A DNA stretch of 64,000 nucleotides from Gadus chalcogrammus (taxonomy: Eukaryota; Chordata; Actinopteri; Gadiformes; Gadidae). Shown piece by piece: positions 1-14,900 of this stretch (position 1 is its first letter; every line of letters starts with the position of its first letter). Below the pieces are notes generated by a model that was not told the origin of the DNA, did not search any database, and was given only the letters and a program-made list of their open reading frames with translations. A program made the position numbers and the translations under genes. The stretch is from positions 16,268,772 to 16,332,771 of the forward strand of contig NC_079432.1 in the NCBI RefSeq assembly GCF_026213295.1, written 5' to 3'.

Positions 1-1323
1 AATACACATCTTTCTTTTAGAAATCGAACTGCTTTTGAAATTAATTCGACAAAATCGATAATAGGTAGAATTTTTTTTTTGAACATGCACAACAGGATGT
101 AACAGTTAATCTGAAGCTTGAGACTCGGATTGGGCCAGTCCTAGTAGAATGCAACATGGTTGTGCCTGGTCATCAAATGACTGCTCTTCCCTCTGCATCC
201 ATCATGAACACGCACGGGCACACACGGCGCTACTGCATCAACGCCGTTTCCTCAAACCATTTAAGAGGGATGGATTGTCAAGGTCTCTCGTGGGCAAGAA
301 ACATGGTTAATCGTTATGTACCCAATAGAAGTCCGTCAATAGACGGATCAATACCTCTTATCTCTCTCAACCCTTATGGGAGGAGGCAGGGTGGAGGGCA
401 GGAGATTTTGAGTGTCAGCCTTTCCTTTGTCTCTCCACTAACATTGCCGTAACCACGGCGACAACAAATTGGGAATTGCCGGCCGCCATCAAAGATATCA
501 CTTTTTTATTCAGAGAGCGGGCACACAGGGCACACGCGTCATAAGACCTCTCACACAGGTTGGGCAAACCTGGTGGCCCCCCGCCAAGAGCCACATGGCC
601 TGGCCCCACCTCACACAGAGGGCCCCCAGAGGCCACCTTTCAGCCCCCCCCCCCCCCCCCCCCCTCCACATTGGCCGCTGACGCCTAGCCACGCCCCATC
701 CACAGCACAGCGGCTGACCTTCGCTCTGTCACGTGACTCTCACCACCTCCACCACCACTACCACCACCAACGCCTCTACTGCCAACTCCCCTACCGCCTT
801 CTGCGCTATCAGCAGCTCTGATAGCGCCATATGGCGGGGCGGGGGGGCAGTGGGCACGGCAGGGTGTGGGCACGTCATAAAGGCACGCAGGTCAGATCGC
901 TGGCCAACGCCGGCTGTGGGTCAGCAGATAGAAGGAGATACACTGTTTGTACTGTTTTTCTAAATGAATATCGCATATTTTTGCTTGAATGAATAGATTT
1001 GGGTTGAGATATGATCCATCGTCTGGTCAAATGTTGCTCTTCGACTGACATGGATAGACCTAAAAATGAGAGATGTGGCGGCGCTCCAAAGGCGGACAGG
1101 AAGGGGCGCTTGGGTGGACGTCCTTACCGGTATCCACGTCTTCCTGGAAGACCTCTATCAGAGGAGGGCCAATAAAGACTAAATGATACAATTAATGGGG
1201 CAGACTCCTGCTCGACGGGGGCTGACAGACGGCTGGGGGGTTAGTACGGTTAGCTTCACAGAGTAGCTCCCATTGCCCTCATGGTCATATCGGCGCACAC
1301 ATACTAGGTTCATACAATGTGGA

Positions 1324-1324
<1 letters not shown>

Positions 1325-1358
<34 letters not shown>
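1325..1358. repeat. (TA)n microsatellite
   Basis: About 34 bp of uninterrupted TA dinucleotides. It lies in the presumed lpgat1 intron. Confidence 0.9.
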
Positions 1359-1360
<2 letters not shown>

Positions 1361-2365
1361 AACAGGAAAGGACTTCCCTAATTTTAGTTGAATTATTACA
1401 ATTTAACTGCAGTACCACAAGCGCTGTTTATGTATTCCCAGTGCAAACCGCACACACTCAACGTGTGTGTGTTTTTGGGTTGCCATGACAAAGGTGATAA
1501 TCAAGCATGTATGAGGACCCTTGCATACAGATGAAGGCATTGTTGTCTCTTCTTCTTTCAACCGGCCGCAGGAGGAGAAATGAGGGGGCTTTAATCACCC
1601 AAGCCCAGCATCTTGCTCCTCTCAGTGCCTCACCCTAAACACCTTTAACACGCTCACACAGTCACCCACACAAAGACTGACGCGTGTCGGGTGCTTCGGT
1701 TTCGGCCGAAGAGGAGCCCTGCAGATCACACGATTGGGAGGGGAAACGAGCTGGTTACTGGCCAGGGAACAGGTTCAGCCTGATAAAGTTCCCAGTCGCA
1801 TTGGCTCCCTTTTATCCTGATAGGGGATTGACTTAGTGAGCAGATGAAGGCCTTCTGTTGCAGTCCTGAAACGGGGAAACATGCAGGGACTACTGTTAAC
1901 CCGTTTGGCTTTTCTGAACTCTATCAAGGCTTCAATGTAGCTCTGGTAAGCAGATGTACCCTGCTGCTGTTTTAAGGTAGACGTCCCGCCGTCCAGCACA
2001 TGCATGCATTCCATTAGAGACATGGTGACGTGTCCCCGGTGCGCTCAGTGATCTGTACTGAGCACAAAGACGCCATGTGCCTCGAGCTAGCATCCAGCTC
2101 AGATCTGTCCTCAGTAAGATGTAGACGTAGTGCTGGCCCGACGGCCGCGGGTCAGACGGCCACTCGGGGCCAGTGTTGGAGATTATTGACAGGAGGCTCC
2201 GCCCCTCCCCCCCCCCCACTCAGCTGTCGGCTGCCAGGGTGTCGGGTTCACCCCGGGTCCCTCTGCCAAGTGGGTGAGATTAAAAAATAAATAAAAAATA
2301 GCACCCGGCCACGCGGCAATCTGCTGGACGTACGGTCAGGGCTGCTAAGGTGCCCTGCTACGCCT

Positions 2366-3056
2366 TCCCCTCCACCACCACCACCACCATCACCTCCACC
2401 ACCACCATCACCTCCATCACCACCACCACTCCCATCACCTCCACCACCACCTCCACCACCACCACCACCACCACCACCACCACCACCACCACCATCACCA
2501 CCACCACCACCACCATCACTCCCATCACCTCCACCACCATCACTCCCATCACCTCCACCGCCACTCCCATCACCTCCACCACCACTCCCATTACCTCCAC
2601 CACCATCACTCCCATCACCTCCACCACCATCACTCCCATCACCTCCACCACCACTCCCATCACCTCCACCACCATCACTCCCATCACCTCCACCACCACT
2701 CCCATTACCTCCACCACCATCACTCCCATTACCTCCACCACCATCACTCCCATCACCTCCACCACCATCACTCCCATCACCTCCACCACCACTCCCATTA
2801 CCTCCACCACCATCACTCCCATTACCTCCACCACTCCCATCACCTCCACCACCACCACTCCCATCACCTCCACCACCACCACTCCCATCACCTCCACCAC
2901 CACCACCACCATCACCACCACCACCACCACTCCCATTACCTCCACCACCATCACCACCACCACCACCACTCCCATTACCCCCACCATCACCAACAACACC
3001 ACCACTCCTCCCATTACCCCCACCATCACCAACACCACCACCACCTCCACCTCTCC
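2366..3056. repeat. Minisatellite of CCACCACCATCACTCC-type units
   Basis: About 690 bp built from trinucleotides (ACC, ATC, TCC, CCC) arranged in higher-order units of 21 and 24 bp, such as ACCACCATCACT followed by CCCATCACCTCC. The left end is nearly pure ACC and the middle has regular alternating units. Because every unit is a multiple of three, it leaves long open frames on both strands: Thr/Pro/Ile-rich on + and Gly/Asp/Ser-rich on -. These are artefacts of the repeat. The minus strand is strongly G-rich. Confidence 0.95.
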
Positions 3057-5344
3057 TTGCATAACAAATAAAACGGGGATAGGAAATCAAAGACATACAG
3101 GCACACACACACACACACCTACACACACACACACACAAAGCAATACTCGTGTTTCCTTCACTCAGCACAATATTGACACTATAGTGCGATGTTCACCTCC
3201 ATCGTCTCGGCACTACAAGCCAGGGCACAAGGGGTTTGTTACTGGCAGCTGCTTGGCACGTCGTGCCCATTAGCCTGTGGTCACATCAAGCCTCCTCCAC
3301 TTCTCCCTCACTATATATTTATTTATTTATCACACTAAACAAGATGGCACCGCGGGTCACATGGACGTTGAGATCACGTAGACCCTCCTCTAAGGAGGAC
3401 TTCGTAGGTTCAACCTGCGTGACCGCTCAGTCCCCCACTGGACCAAGACCCCCTCTCAGGGCCAGACCCTCGTGGTGCTAACCCTGTACTAGGTCAGCCC
3501 CTTGCAGTGGCTAGCGGAACAGGCCTAGCTTGGCCCTCCGCTTCCTCAGATCTGGAAGCTAGGCTACGTAGCGTGCTCCCCCAGCGCCCTCCTCCTCCTC
3601 TGCTCCCGGGCCTCTGGGCTCCGGGCGCCCACTGGCGTCACGCAACCACTCTGCATGAATATTTCAGCCCCCCCCACGCACGCAGCCGCAGGGCTATCGC
3701 TTTACATTAGTGGTGGTCGTTTAGCTATTTACCCTACAGAGTCGGTTGCCATGGCACCCCCTGGCGGAGGGGTGGGGGTTTCCATGGCTATCTGGTTTAT
3801 GTATAGTCCATATTTGAACAGAACGATACTGATACAGAGGGTGGAGTCCAAACCAAAAACGCCACAAACCTTTACGGTTCTGCTTAATGAGCGGTGCCTT
3901 AGCTAGCAAACGCCAGCGTATCAGGTAGCCAGGAGAGAATGAGGGTGAGAGCGTGAGAGAGAGGGAGAGGGGGGGGAGAGGGAGCGGTGTGGCATGGTAA
4001 CCTGGGCATCTTGTAATCGTGCTCTCAGGTGACCAGGCAGCTTAGCCTATTAAACTCTCTTCCCCCGGTGCTGCTGCTTCCAGAGGCTTCCAATATCGCC
4101 TGCTAGAGAGCTCTTCAGAGAAGTTCATGGTCTGGGCTTCAGAGGTCACCCCCCACCCTGTTAATGTGCAACCAATATTAACGGGACAAAGCAAAGGTTT
4201 ACAGATTATTGATAAGATTTGTATTGAAAGCCAAATGGCTGACTAATGAGTGGAAGCTGGCCAAGGCCTTGTCTACTTCCACTGAGAAGTGTGCATGTGA
4301 CTCTTCAAGCTGCAGCCTGACCCGTGGTATAACAAGATATTTCTAGTCTATAATTCGTTTCTGGGATGTTAATTTAGACTTTGACTACTGGACAGGCGTT
4401 CTCTAAGAGGGAATAGGCGCGTTCCAACTGAGCGGCTCAGTGTTTTGGATGTGCCCACTCACCGGAGCTCCCCTCGGTGTCCGTTCCCATACAAGAACCT
4501 TCGTAGCGGCTTCCCAACAGAGTTCGAATGTGATGTAATTAGTTCTGCAACACTTTTTGTCTGACATGATTATTTAGATGGTGATGATTATTTAGCTTGC
4601 GACTCGCGATTATTTATTCTCGTTCTCGATCGTCTGCCTGTCTCCTAAAAATGGCGCCGTTTATGTTGTGGCTGTCTCAGGTTCTACTCGCGTAATCATA
4701 CATCGTACTCGCGTCTTATCAACCGTATCCAATCAGCATAGACTAGTTAGGAGTGCCTCAGAAAGCTCCTACCCCGAGGAAGGTACTAACTGATCCGCTA
4801 ACTGTGTAGTTGGGTTGATCCTCTCTCCCAAGCCACACCCGTCGGCTCACTAGAAGGAGACGTCCCTCAGTCGGAACGCGCCTTATGTCTCCAGAACATC
4901 CTTGTTTATCTCTTGACGCATCGTATCCAAACCACTTTCGGTGGTTGTATGTGGTGTCCAGAGCTTTGTAGTGTGAAGACACGCCTCTGTCCTCCAGGCC
5001 TGGTGACACAGCATCAGCCCGCACCCCCCTCAGGGCACAGAGGAACACAGAGGCCTGAGACATGAGGGCCCCGTGGCCTCTTAGTTGTGTGTGGGTTTTT
5101 TTTCCCCCCAAAAGGTTCTATTAAGGGCATTGACCTGCACAAAGCGTTTAGATTGGCAAGCCCCATACCCCACATGGCCTTAGCTTCCTCCATTTAGTTT
5201 CAAACGTCGACTTCATCGTTCAACAACGTGTCGCTGAGATGACTCGTGGAAGTAGATGGATATAGATCACGGTCATAATCATAATCTGTCTTCTATCACC
5301 CGGTATGTGTGATTTCAGAGACTTTTTTTGTGACCTCCAATGTG

Positions 5345-5485
<141 letters not shown>

Positions 5486-6081
5486 GGAGGGCTGGGACCC
5501 CTGCTGGCCGCTAAACGACACCACATCACCTTAGATAGCACACACACACGCTGACAGCGACGTTTATTCCTTTGTATATGTACCATACAGTTATGTCATC
5601 GCTGCAGTCTAGACATTAATAACCTCAGCTCCATTGCTATCGCCGTAGAACAGTTTGTTATCGTAAAAAACGAAACCTTTAATCTTGCTGATAAGATATC
5701 CCTCCATCGCCGCCTAGTGCCCATTAGTACAGTCAGTATGACGTGGATGGGGCTCACTATCTATCTTTTGAATTACTTGAGCATGGAATTGGGTACGCCA
5801 TAAGAACGAGTATTCAGGTGTTCAAATGGCAGGTTATTGGTCGACGTCTATGCCTCTTCAATTAGTTCTTGCAGCAATATTCTTTCAGCATTCAGAAACA
5901 TCGCTGCCCATTGTTGCGTTCCATAATCTGTTTTTGAAGAATCTGTACAATTATCTTTGCGCATGAGTAAACCAGTGATGGTTGGAGAGGACCAGGCCTG
6001 AGGCCCGGTCCTCTCCTTCAGCTCTCCTGTCTCCTCCTCACATCCCAAAGGCCTGCCGGCTAATTAAGGCCTGAAGGAGCT

Positions 6082-6229
<148 letters not shown>

Positions 6230-6386
6230 CCCGGATGATTGACTCTACTCTGAGATAGACCCAATCTGGCGCCCCCATAGTTTACACTATCGCCGCCTCC
6301 ACACTACGGATCAATACGCGCCGCTTGCACAGAGTAAGCACTCTAATAATCGTGCTTGCTCTCTCCCTCTCTTCTCTCTCTCTCAG

Positions 6387-6759
6387 AGTGTACCCCATAA
6401 AGGAGGTTCCTGTTGACACGGCGCCCCTGACAGACTGGCTATACCAGAGGTTTGTGGAGAAGGAGGATCTGCTGACCCACTTCTACGCAACGGGTGGGTA
6501 ACTGTGTGTTATTTAAACCCGTACGCCTCGGCCCGTATGGGATAGTCCCTAAGGGCTCTGTGTGCGTCCTGGCGTGGTTTCTGATCGTCCCCTCCGTCCC
6601 CAAACAGGCTCCTTTCCTCCCGCCAAGGGGCAGAAGGAGATGCCTTCCCGGGCGATGACCCTGGACCCGGTGTGGCTGTGCTTCATCCAGTCGCTGGCCT
6701 TCGCCTCCGGCTACATGTGGTACCGGGTCCTCCAGTACGCCTACTGCTGGGTTTTCTGA
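6387..6759 (+). CDS. lpgat1: LPGAT1, last two coding exons (5' part outside window)
   Basis: This is the C-terminal end of lysophosphatidylglycerol acyltransferase 1, an ER membrane acyl-CoA acyltransferase (AGPAT family) that remodels lysophospholipids. Exons are 6387-6493 (after a CT-rich tract ending CAG; donor GTGGGT) and 6608-6759 (after AAACAG; stop TGA 6757-6759). The first base, A, completes an Arg codon from the missing upstream exon. The 85 residues read VYPIKEVP, then LTDWLYQRFVEKEDLL and HFYATG, and end in a hydrophobic, aromatic segment finishing YAYCWVF. The human protein has the same blocks (FPIKDVP, TWLYQRFVEKEDLLSHFYETG) and a similar hydrophobic tail. The catalytic HX4D region lies in exons outside the window. 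nek2 follows in the same orientation, as in human. Confidence 0.93.
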
Positions 6760-7290
6760 GCCACAGTCGCCAGGGCGACGGCCTCCAGAGGGACCATGGG
6801 AAAGACTCAGGATCAGTGGGATGTGTGGCCCAGTGTTGTACTAGACCCCCCCCCCCCCCACCCCCCCCTGCCCTGCCCAACCCCGCCACCCCCAACCAAT
6901 CCCTCCCCAACGATGGATGAATGTACATTTGCGAAAAAGCCGGAGAGACACTGGGGGCGGGGGGCATCATAGAAAAGAAGTAAACGGAATAAAACTACAC
7001 ATGAATAAGAAAATGAAAGCCCACCCAAGCCTCTTATAAGGCTGCTCATGTTTAGACACACACAAGTACTGACTCTAACACACTCCACCGGCCCGCCCCA
7101 GCAGGCGGCCCATCCTCCTCTCTCACACTTGTCGTCAAAAGTAACGCTTTAATGTTTACATCTCCACCCCCTCCCCCCCATCACATATGAGGCTCAGGAC
7201 TCCCCCGGAGGTATTTTTTCGACTATCTGTCAATCTCCCTGGGCTTTACCCGTGATAGTTTTACAGTTAAGTGTGTTTGATTGTGTGTGT

Positions 7291-7329
<39 letters not shown>

Positions 7330-9735
7330 TGTGTTCTGAAGTTAGTAAAAAAGCGTAATGCCTGCCCTAAATCGTCCGGGCCGGACCAGAAGAAGCCCCT
7401 TGGATCCTGCTCTCTGTCTTAGTCTCAGCCTGTTGCCATCGGTATTGAGCGCGGTGGGGGCTGCAGAGACCCCCCCCCACGGCCGACCAGCGGGGGTCTC
7501 TTCATTGCACTAAGGATCCATACTGCCCACCCCGTGTCCCCCCCTGACGACCCCCCTGGGAGACAGACCCTCACCTGGAGCTGTGGACGTTTTTTAATTG
7601 CTTTCAAAAGAAAAAAGATCTCTCTTGCTCTCGCTCTCTCTCTCACTACACATCTATTGGCATCCATACGTTGTGGTCCCTGTGACGAGGGCCACAGTGT
7701 GTGTTGTCATTAGGCTCCGAGTTCCCCCGGGAGCGAGGGAGGGCTCCTGTTTACACCGCTCGGCCCTGAAGGGACGCTGGCTCTCACGACTTCGGGTTTG
7801 GGCCCCGAGGCCGGTGCCCGTGTGCCAGGCCCGTCCCGGGGCAGTGGCCATGGCCACAATCAGTGGCCAACGACTGCATGACTTCAACGAGGGCAGAACT
7901 CTTGCCAGCTCCAATTTCCCGCTACCGGAGAAAATTGCAGAGGACCCCCCTCCTCCGCCCACTCCCTATTAAGTGTCTGCCCGCCATGCACAGGACACAC
8001 ACACACGCGCACACACACGTGCACACGTACACTCTCTAACCATGTGCAGCTACACAAACTAAGAGTAGCTGTCCGACTCGAACCCACGCCAGACTGAAGG
8101 CAGCGCCAGAGAGGGGATTCCTACTGGGAACGCCTAGTTTTACAAATATTTAAGCCATACGCTTAGTGTCGTTTAAGGGACAAGGACAATGGGGAAAGGA
8201 GGGTGGGCAAAAAAGGAAAAGGATCATTCTTAATAGAAAAGCTTACCCTAATGTTCAGCATACTAAAACCTAGGTGTCAGTTCTGTAAATGTACAGCATA
8301 ACCTGCCTATGTGAGTGTTTGTGTGTGTGTCTGTGTGTGTGTGTGTGGGAGAGCGCGTGCGTGCGTGCGTGTTTGTGTGGTTGTCTTTCAACACCCCCTC
8401 CCTCCCCGAACCAACCTGCTCCCTGTTTATTTTTAATTTTTTATCTATACAAATTAATGTTGTGTTGCTCTGTGGCGTCAGAGTGCGAGGACAGCTCACC
8501 GTGGCGGAGTGTTTTCATTTGTTTTAAATTACTTGAACCGTCGTACCCCTGTTATGGTATGTTTAATTTTGTACATAACAAAGAAGAGGAAGGATCTCTT
8601 TGTCTATCAATGACTGCAAGGTTGTGTCACGCGTCGGCACTCAGCTTTTATTATTTCAGATTGTTTTTATTTTTTTAAATTATCATGAATGTTTTAAAAG
8701 AGAAAAAGGCAAGGTTTTCCCCTGTGTCCAGTGTTGTATCTTTCTTTTCTTGTTTTGTGGTGACACCAAACTAGGACGCTACTATATGCCACAAAAAGTC
8801 TGTTTTGAGAGACGGCCAGTCTCTTCGTCCAATGACACGCGGGCCCAGTTCAAAGTTGAGCCCCGCCCCTTCCTTCGCCCAGCCCGGAGCATCAAAGAGT
8901 GAAAACACTGATGAAGGCTTGTGCATGTAGGATTCTGTGGGATATCTTTGCTTTCCAGCTTGCCCCTAAAAACACGTTTGATGGCTATAGACTGTTAAGA
9001 GGCAACCCACCACACAGCCTGGAGCCTAGTCCCATGCTGCCAGTCTGCATTCACTCTGATGCGGGGGAGGGGGGGGGGTACCAACACTGTAACTGGGCCA
9101 GGAGAGGAAAGCAATAGTTGTTCCCCTTTTCATTTTTTTTTTTTTTGATTTGGGGCGTTTTTGTAAAGGGAAGTTCACACAGGGCCCAGCAATGATGCGG
9201 CGATGTTGTATTGAGAGTCAATGTGAAAGGTTCTGACCCTGCTCTCCTGACGGGCAGCAGGAGGAACCGCCTCCAGGGAGGGGGAGATGAAGTGGATACA
9301 CAAATGCAATGAGGTTGCATTGAAGCCCACCCCTCTCCTTTCAGGGGGAGTATACATGTAGGAGCTGTGTATGAAATGCAGAGGGCTACCTGACTAGGTA
9401 GATGTGAAACCCTTTTCGGGGCTAGACTGAAACGTGTCTATTCGTCCTGCCACCCTGAGATGTTCCCCGGTATGAATAGGAGATGCCACAAGTCGTTTCT
9501 TTTCCATTTTTCTTCCCAAGGCCGCTTTTCCAAAGAAGGCAGAGATGGTGGGCAGGGGGAGGTTTTTTCCTAGATATGGTTATAGGAAATGAACACAATA
9601 GAAATTAAAAACAAATGATACTAGAATTGTCTGTAATTTTTCCATTTTGTACTTCTCCTTTAATTCCTAGCTACACAGCCATTTTACAACACAGAGACCT
9701 TGTGCTGGAATAAAACATCAAAATGATCTTTACCG
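6760..9735 (+). other. lpgat1: lpgat1 3' UTR
   Basis: Non-coding sequence after the stop codon. The best distal poly(A) signal is AATAAA at 9709-9714, giving a UTR of about 3 kb; an earlier AATAAA at about 6987 could give a short form. It contains a C tract at about 6847-6868, a TG repeat (about 7280-7333), TG/CG-rich tracts near 8310-8370 and AT-rich stretches with ATTTT motifs. The 3' end is inferred from the signals only. Confidence 0.6.
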
Positions 9736-11640
<1,905 letters not shown>

Positions 11641-11686
11641 CGCGGTATCAGGCGCTCGCAACCTGGCAACTGTGTAGTTGTTGTGG

Positions 11687-11753
11687 CCAATCAGGATTCA
11701 GCTTCACTCGAGAAATAACCAATCAGCTTAGAGAGTTCAGGCACCAGTTTAAA
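11687..11753 (+). promoter_or_regulatory. nek2 promoter: paired CCAAT boxes plus CHR-like element
   Basis: Two CCAAT boxes in the same orientation, each in the context CCAATCAG, start at 11687 and 11719, 32 bp apart. A TTTAAA at 11748-11753, a known variant of the cell-cycle homology region (CHR), starts 29 bp after the second box. NF-Y boxes spaced about 31-33 bp from each other and from a CHR are a hallmark of promoters silenced by DREAM in G0/G1 and activated by MMB/FOXM1 in G2/M. NEK2 is such a G2/M gene. The start codon is about 210 bp downstream. The motifs are seen directly; the regulation is inferred. Confidence 0.65.
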
Positions 11754-11959
11754 AACAGCGTTTCTGTTTTGTTTTCGGCAACGATCACATGCCTACCTGT
11801 TTGTGACTCCATTATTATCACCATACAATTGGTTTCACCTAACATCCGCTGGATTTAAGATAAACAAATTGATACGTTAAGGTGTTTCTAATAGTTTATC
11901 AGGCCAAGTCCATGGTAACTAAATAGCCTTTCTTAGATTACAATCGGTTGATAAACAGC

Positions 11960-14900
11960 ATGCCTTCTCGTGTTGAGGACTACGAAGTCTTGCATACGAT
12001 AGGATCTGGTTCTTATGGCAAATGTCAGAAAATAATAAGGAAATCTGACGAAAAGGTGAGTACCAATGCTGCCGAACGCAGCATACCATCCACATTATGG
12101 ATCTGAATGCACCAGTCTATTGACTGGTGCATGGTAATTGTGTCCATTACTGTGAGCACGTATACAAACATTCACGTAATTGTCGACGGTGCACCCTCAA
12201 ACATCATCATTTTGCTCTCATATACCTGTGTTACCTACAGCTTCTGGTGTGGAAGGAGCTTGATTACGGAAGCATGGGCGAGAACGAAAAGCAAATGCTC
12301 GTCTCAGAGGTTAACCTCTTGCGGGAACTTAAGCATCCAAACATAGTACGGTACTACGACCGCATCATCGACAGGACAAACACCACACTATACATTGTCA
12401 TGGAGTACTGTGAAGGCGGCGACCTCTCCACTCTTGTCGCCAAGTGCATCAAGGAAAGGTGAGGGGGTGGTTGTATTGATGGTGTTTTCATCAGGTAGGC
12501 CTATATTGCCTTCACCTGATATATGCAATACATCAGGTGTATGCAATCAATGGTCATCATTTCTCAAATATCATTTCTTCAAAAAATAAAAAGGGTACAC
12601 TCAAATATTATTTTATGAACATAACACTACTACACTTCTTGTCTATAATGTAGTGTATGTCTTGGGACTGTTTATTTTTTGCTAGATATTTCATGTCCAA
12701 TACATGGACATGAAGTTTTCCCCTTCATTGTATGCATCTGAGCTCTGTGCATTCGTGGCGCCTCTCCTTCCAGGTGCTATCTGGAGGAGCAGTTTGTCCT
12801 GCGGGTCATGGCCCAGCTCATGCTGGCCCTGAAGGAGTGCCACCGGCGCAGCGACGGTGGCGCCACTGTGCTGCACCGGGACCTGAAGCCCGCCAACATC
12901 TTCCTGGACGTCAAGCAGAACGTCAAGCTGGGAGACTTTGGACTCGCTAGGATCCTAAACCATGACACCAGTTTCGCAAAGACCTTTGTCGGCACGCCTT
13001 ACTACATGTCTCCTGTGAGTGGCCTATCAGTCCCGTGATGTGCCGGAGTTCAATTGGAAGTCTTCTTTAGCTTTTCCATTATTTGTTTTTTTCTCTCCTT
13101 TTTAAAAGTAAATTCACGTGACTTGACAAAACCGAACATGTGTCACAACTGCTGAGCAGGGAACTGGACAATCTTGTTGAGCACTCTGTTACCCAGGAGA
13201 AATAATTGTAGTTGAAAAGCTTGAAACTTGAGCTGAGGCCATGAACTCTTATCGGCAACCAGAGAAACAAAAGCCATTGTCGAGATGTGTTCCTTCATCG
13301 AGTATACACTTGAATTTGGACTTTTTATATCCTTGTCACAAAATTGATGGTTATCCATCTACCAAACTGCATCAATGGTTCACTCATTTGGGGTCAACTT
13401 CGTTTGGATTCTTGTTAACATCCTTCCGAGTCAATGTTGATCCATATGCTTAGGGCGGGCGTGGAAAAAAGAATGCTGAAGTGTTTTATTTTCCTATGAA
13501 CACCCAGTGAAAGCTGAACCCTAACCTTGTGCCTTTCTTTTATGACACCTTAGATCAGTGTTATAATGTTGGGCAAGGAACACGTTAATACTCGTCTATT
13601 CTTTGATGTTTGAACAAGGACTTTTTTTGTTTTCTCCTGTGTTCTGTTTACCCAGTCCTTAACATCTAACATTCTCCAACTATTTCACAATAATAAAGTC
13701 AACAGTTCTAGACAACTTGTTTGTCTTCCATGTCAAATTTAGGAATGTAAAAATTCCCAGAACTTTAACTCTACAACTGCTTTTTTGTTTTTCAGGAACA
13801 AATCAACCGGATGTCTTACAACGAGAAGTCAGACATTTGGTCTCTCGGCTGTTTGCTGTATGAACTTTGCGCTCTATCGTAAGTTTTTCCTCGCTCTCTA
13901 AATGGTTCTCCGGGATGTTAAATGTTATAGGATGCGGGTTGTAATGTTGATGGGTGTCTTTTGGCCCCGGTTAGACCTCCCTTTACTGCTTACAACCAGA
14001 AGGAGCTGGCAGAGAAGATCCGCAAGGGCCAGTTCACAAGGATCCCTTACCGATACTCTGACGGGCTCAACGCCCTGCTGACCCGAATGCTCCATTTAAA
14101 GGTTTGCTACTAATTTGAAGGGGGGGGGAAATGGGATTGCACAAAGACCATGTTCTCGTGTCAATGCATAATGCAGTCAAAAACATGGAAGTATAGTCCG
14201 TGGCCCGGTCGCGTTCCGATGCATTACTGACCAGTCCTAAAAAACAACGTTCCCTTTTATCGTCTTCTTGACTCGCGTACTGCATTTGGCCGCTTGTGTT
14301 CACTGGTTTGTGGCGGCGCCTTGGCAGGACTACCTGAGGCCCTCGGTAGAGTCCATCCTCCAGAGCAGCCTGCTGGCCGACACGGTGGGGGAGGAGCGGC
14401 GGAAGGCGCTGGTGCGGGTCCGCAGGAAGTCCACAGAGTGCGTGGCCGCCGCGCCCCAGGCCGCCGCGCCCCGGGTTGCCATGCCGGAACCGGCCTCGGA
14501 GCTCCGACTCAAGGAGCGGGTCTTACGAGACAGGGAGCAGGCCCTCAAGGAACGAGAGGAGAGGCTGGAGCGTGAGTGTGTGTGTGTGTGTGTGTGTGCG
14601 TGTATGTACCAGATGTACCTGTGAGACTCTGCATAGACTTAACACTACCAGTCCTGCGTTTGCGAAAAACCTCTGGACGTTATGGAACCAATCCTTAACG
14701 TTTTGTGGCATTTCCAAGATGGAGGTCATCCTTGATATGACAGGATTCGTTTGCAGCTTTGGTCCAGGCTTTAGTATCACACTCAGAATTAATTGTGTTT
14801 CGAAGGCTGTCAATTGTGGCTACCTCTTTGTATGTTCATGTGTTTTGGGGGTTTCTGTGGTCTCAACTCTTTAATGGCAGAGCGGGAGCAGGAGCTGTGT

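Noticed and set aside
2248..3273. Open frames of more than 300 codons on both strands at 2.2-3.3 kb
   Set aside because: They come from a minisatellite with units divisible by three; composition is only Thr/Pro/Ile or Gly/Asp/Ser, on both strands at once.
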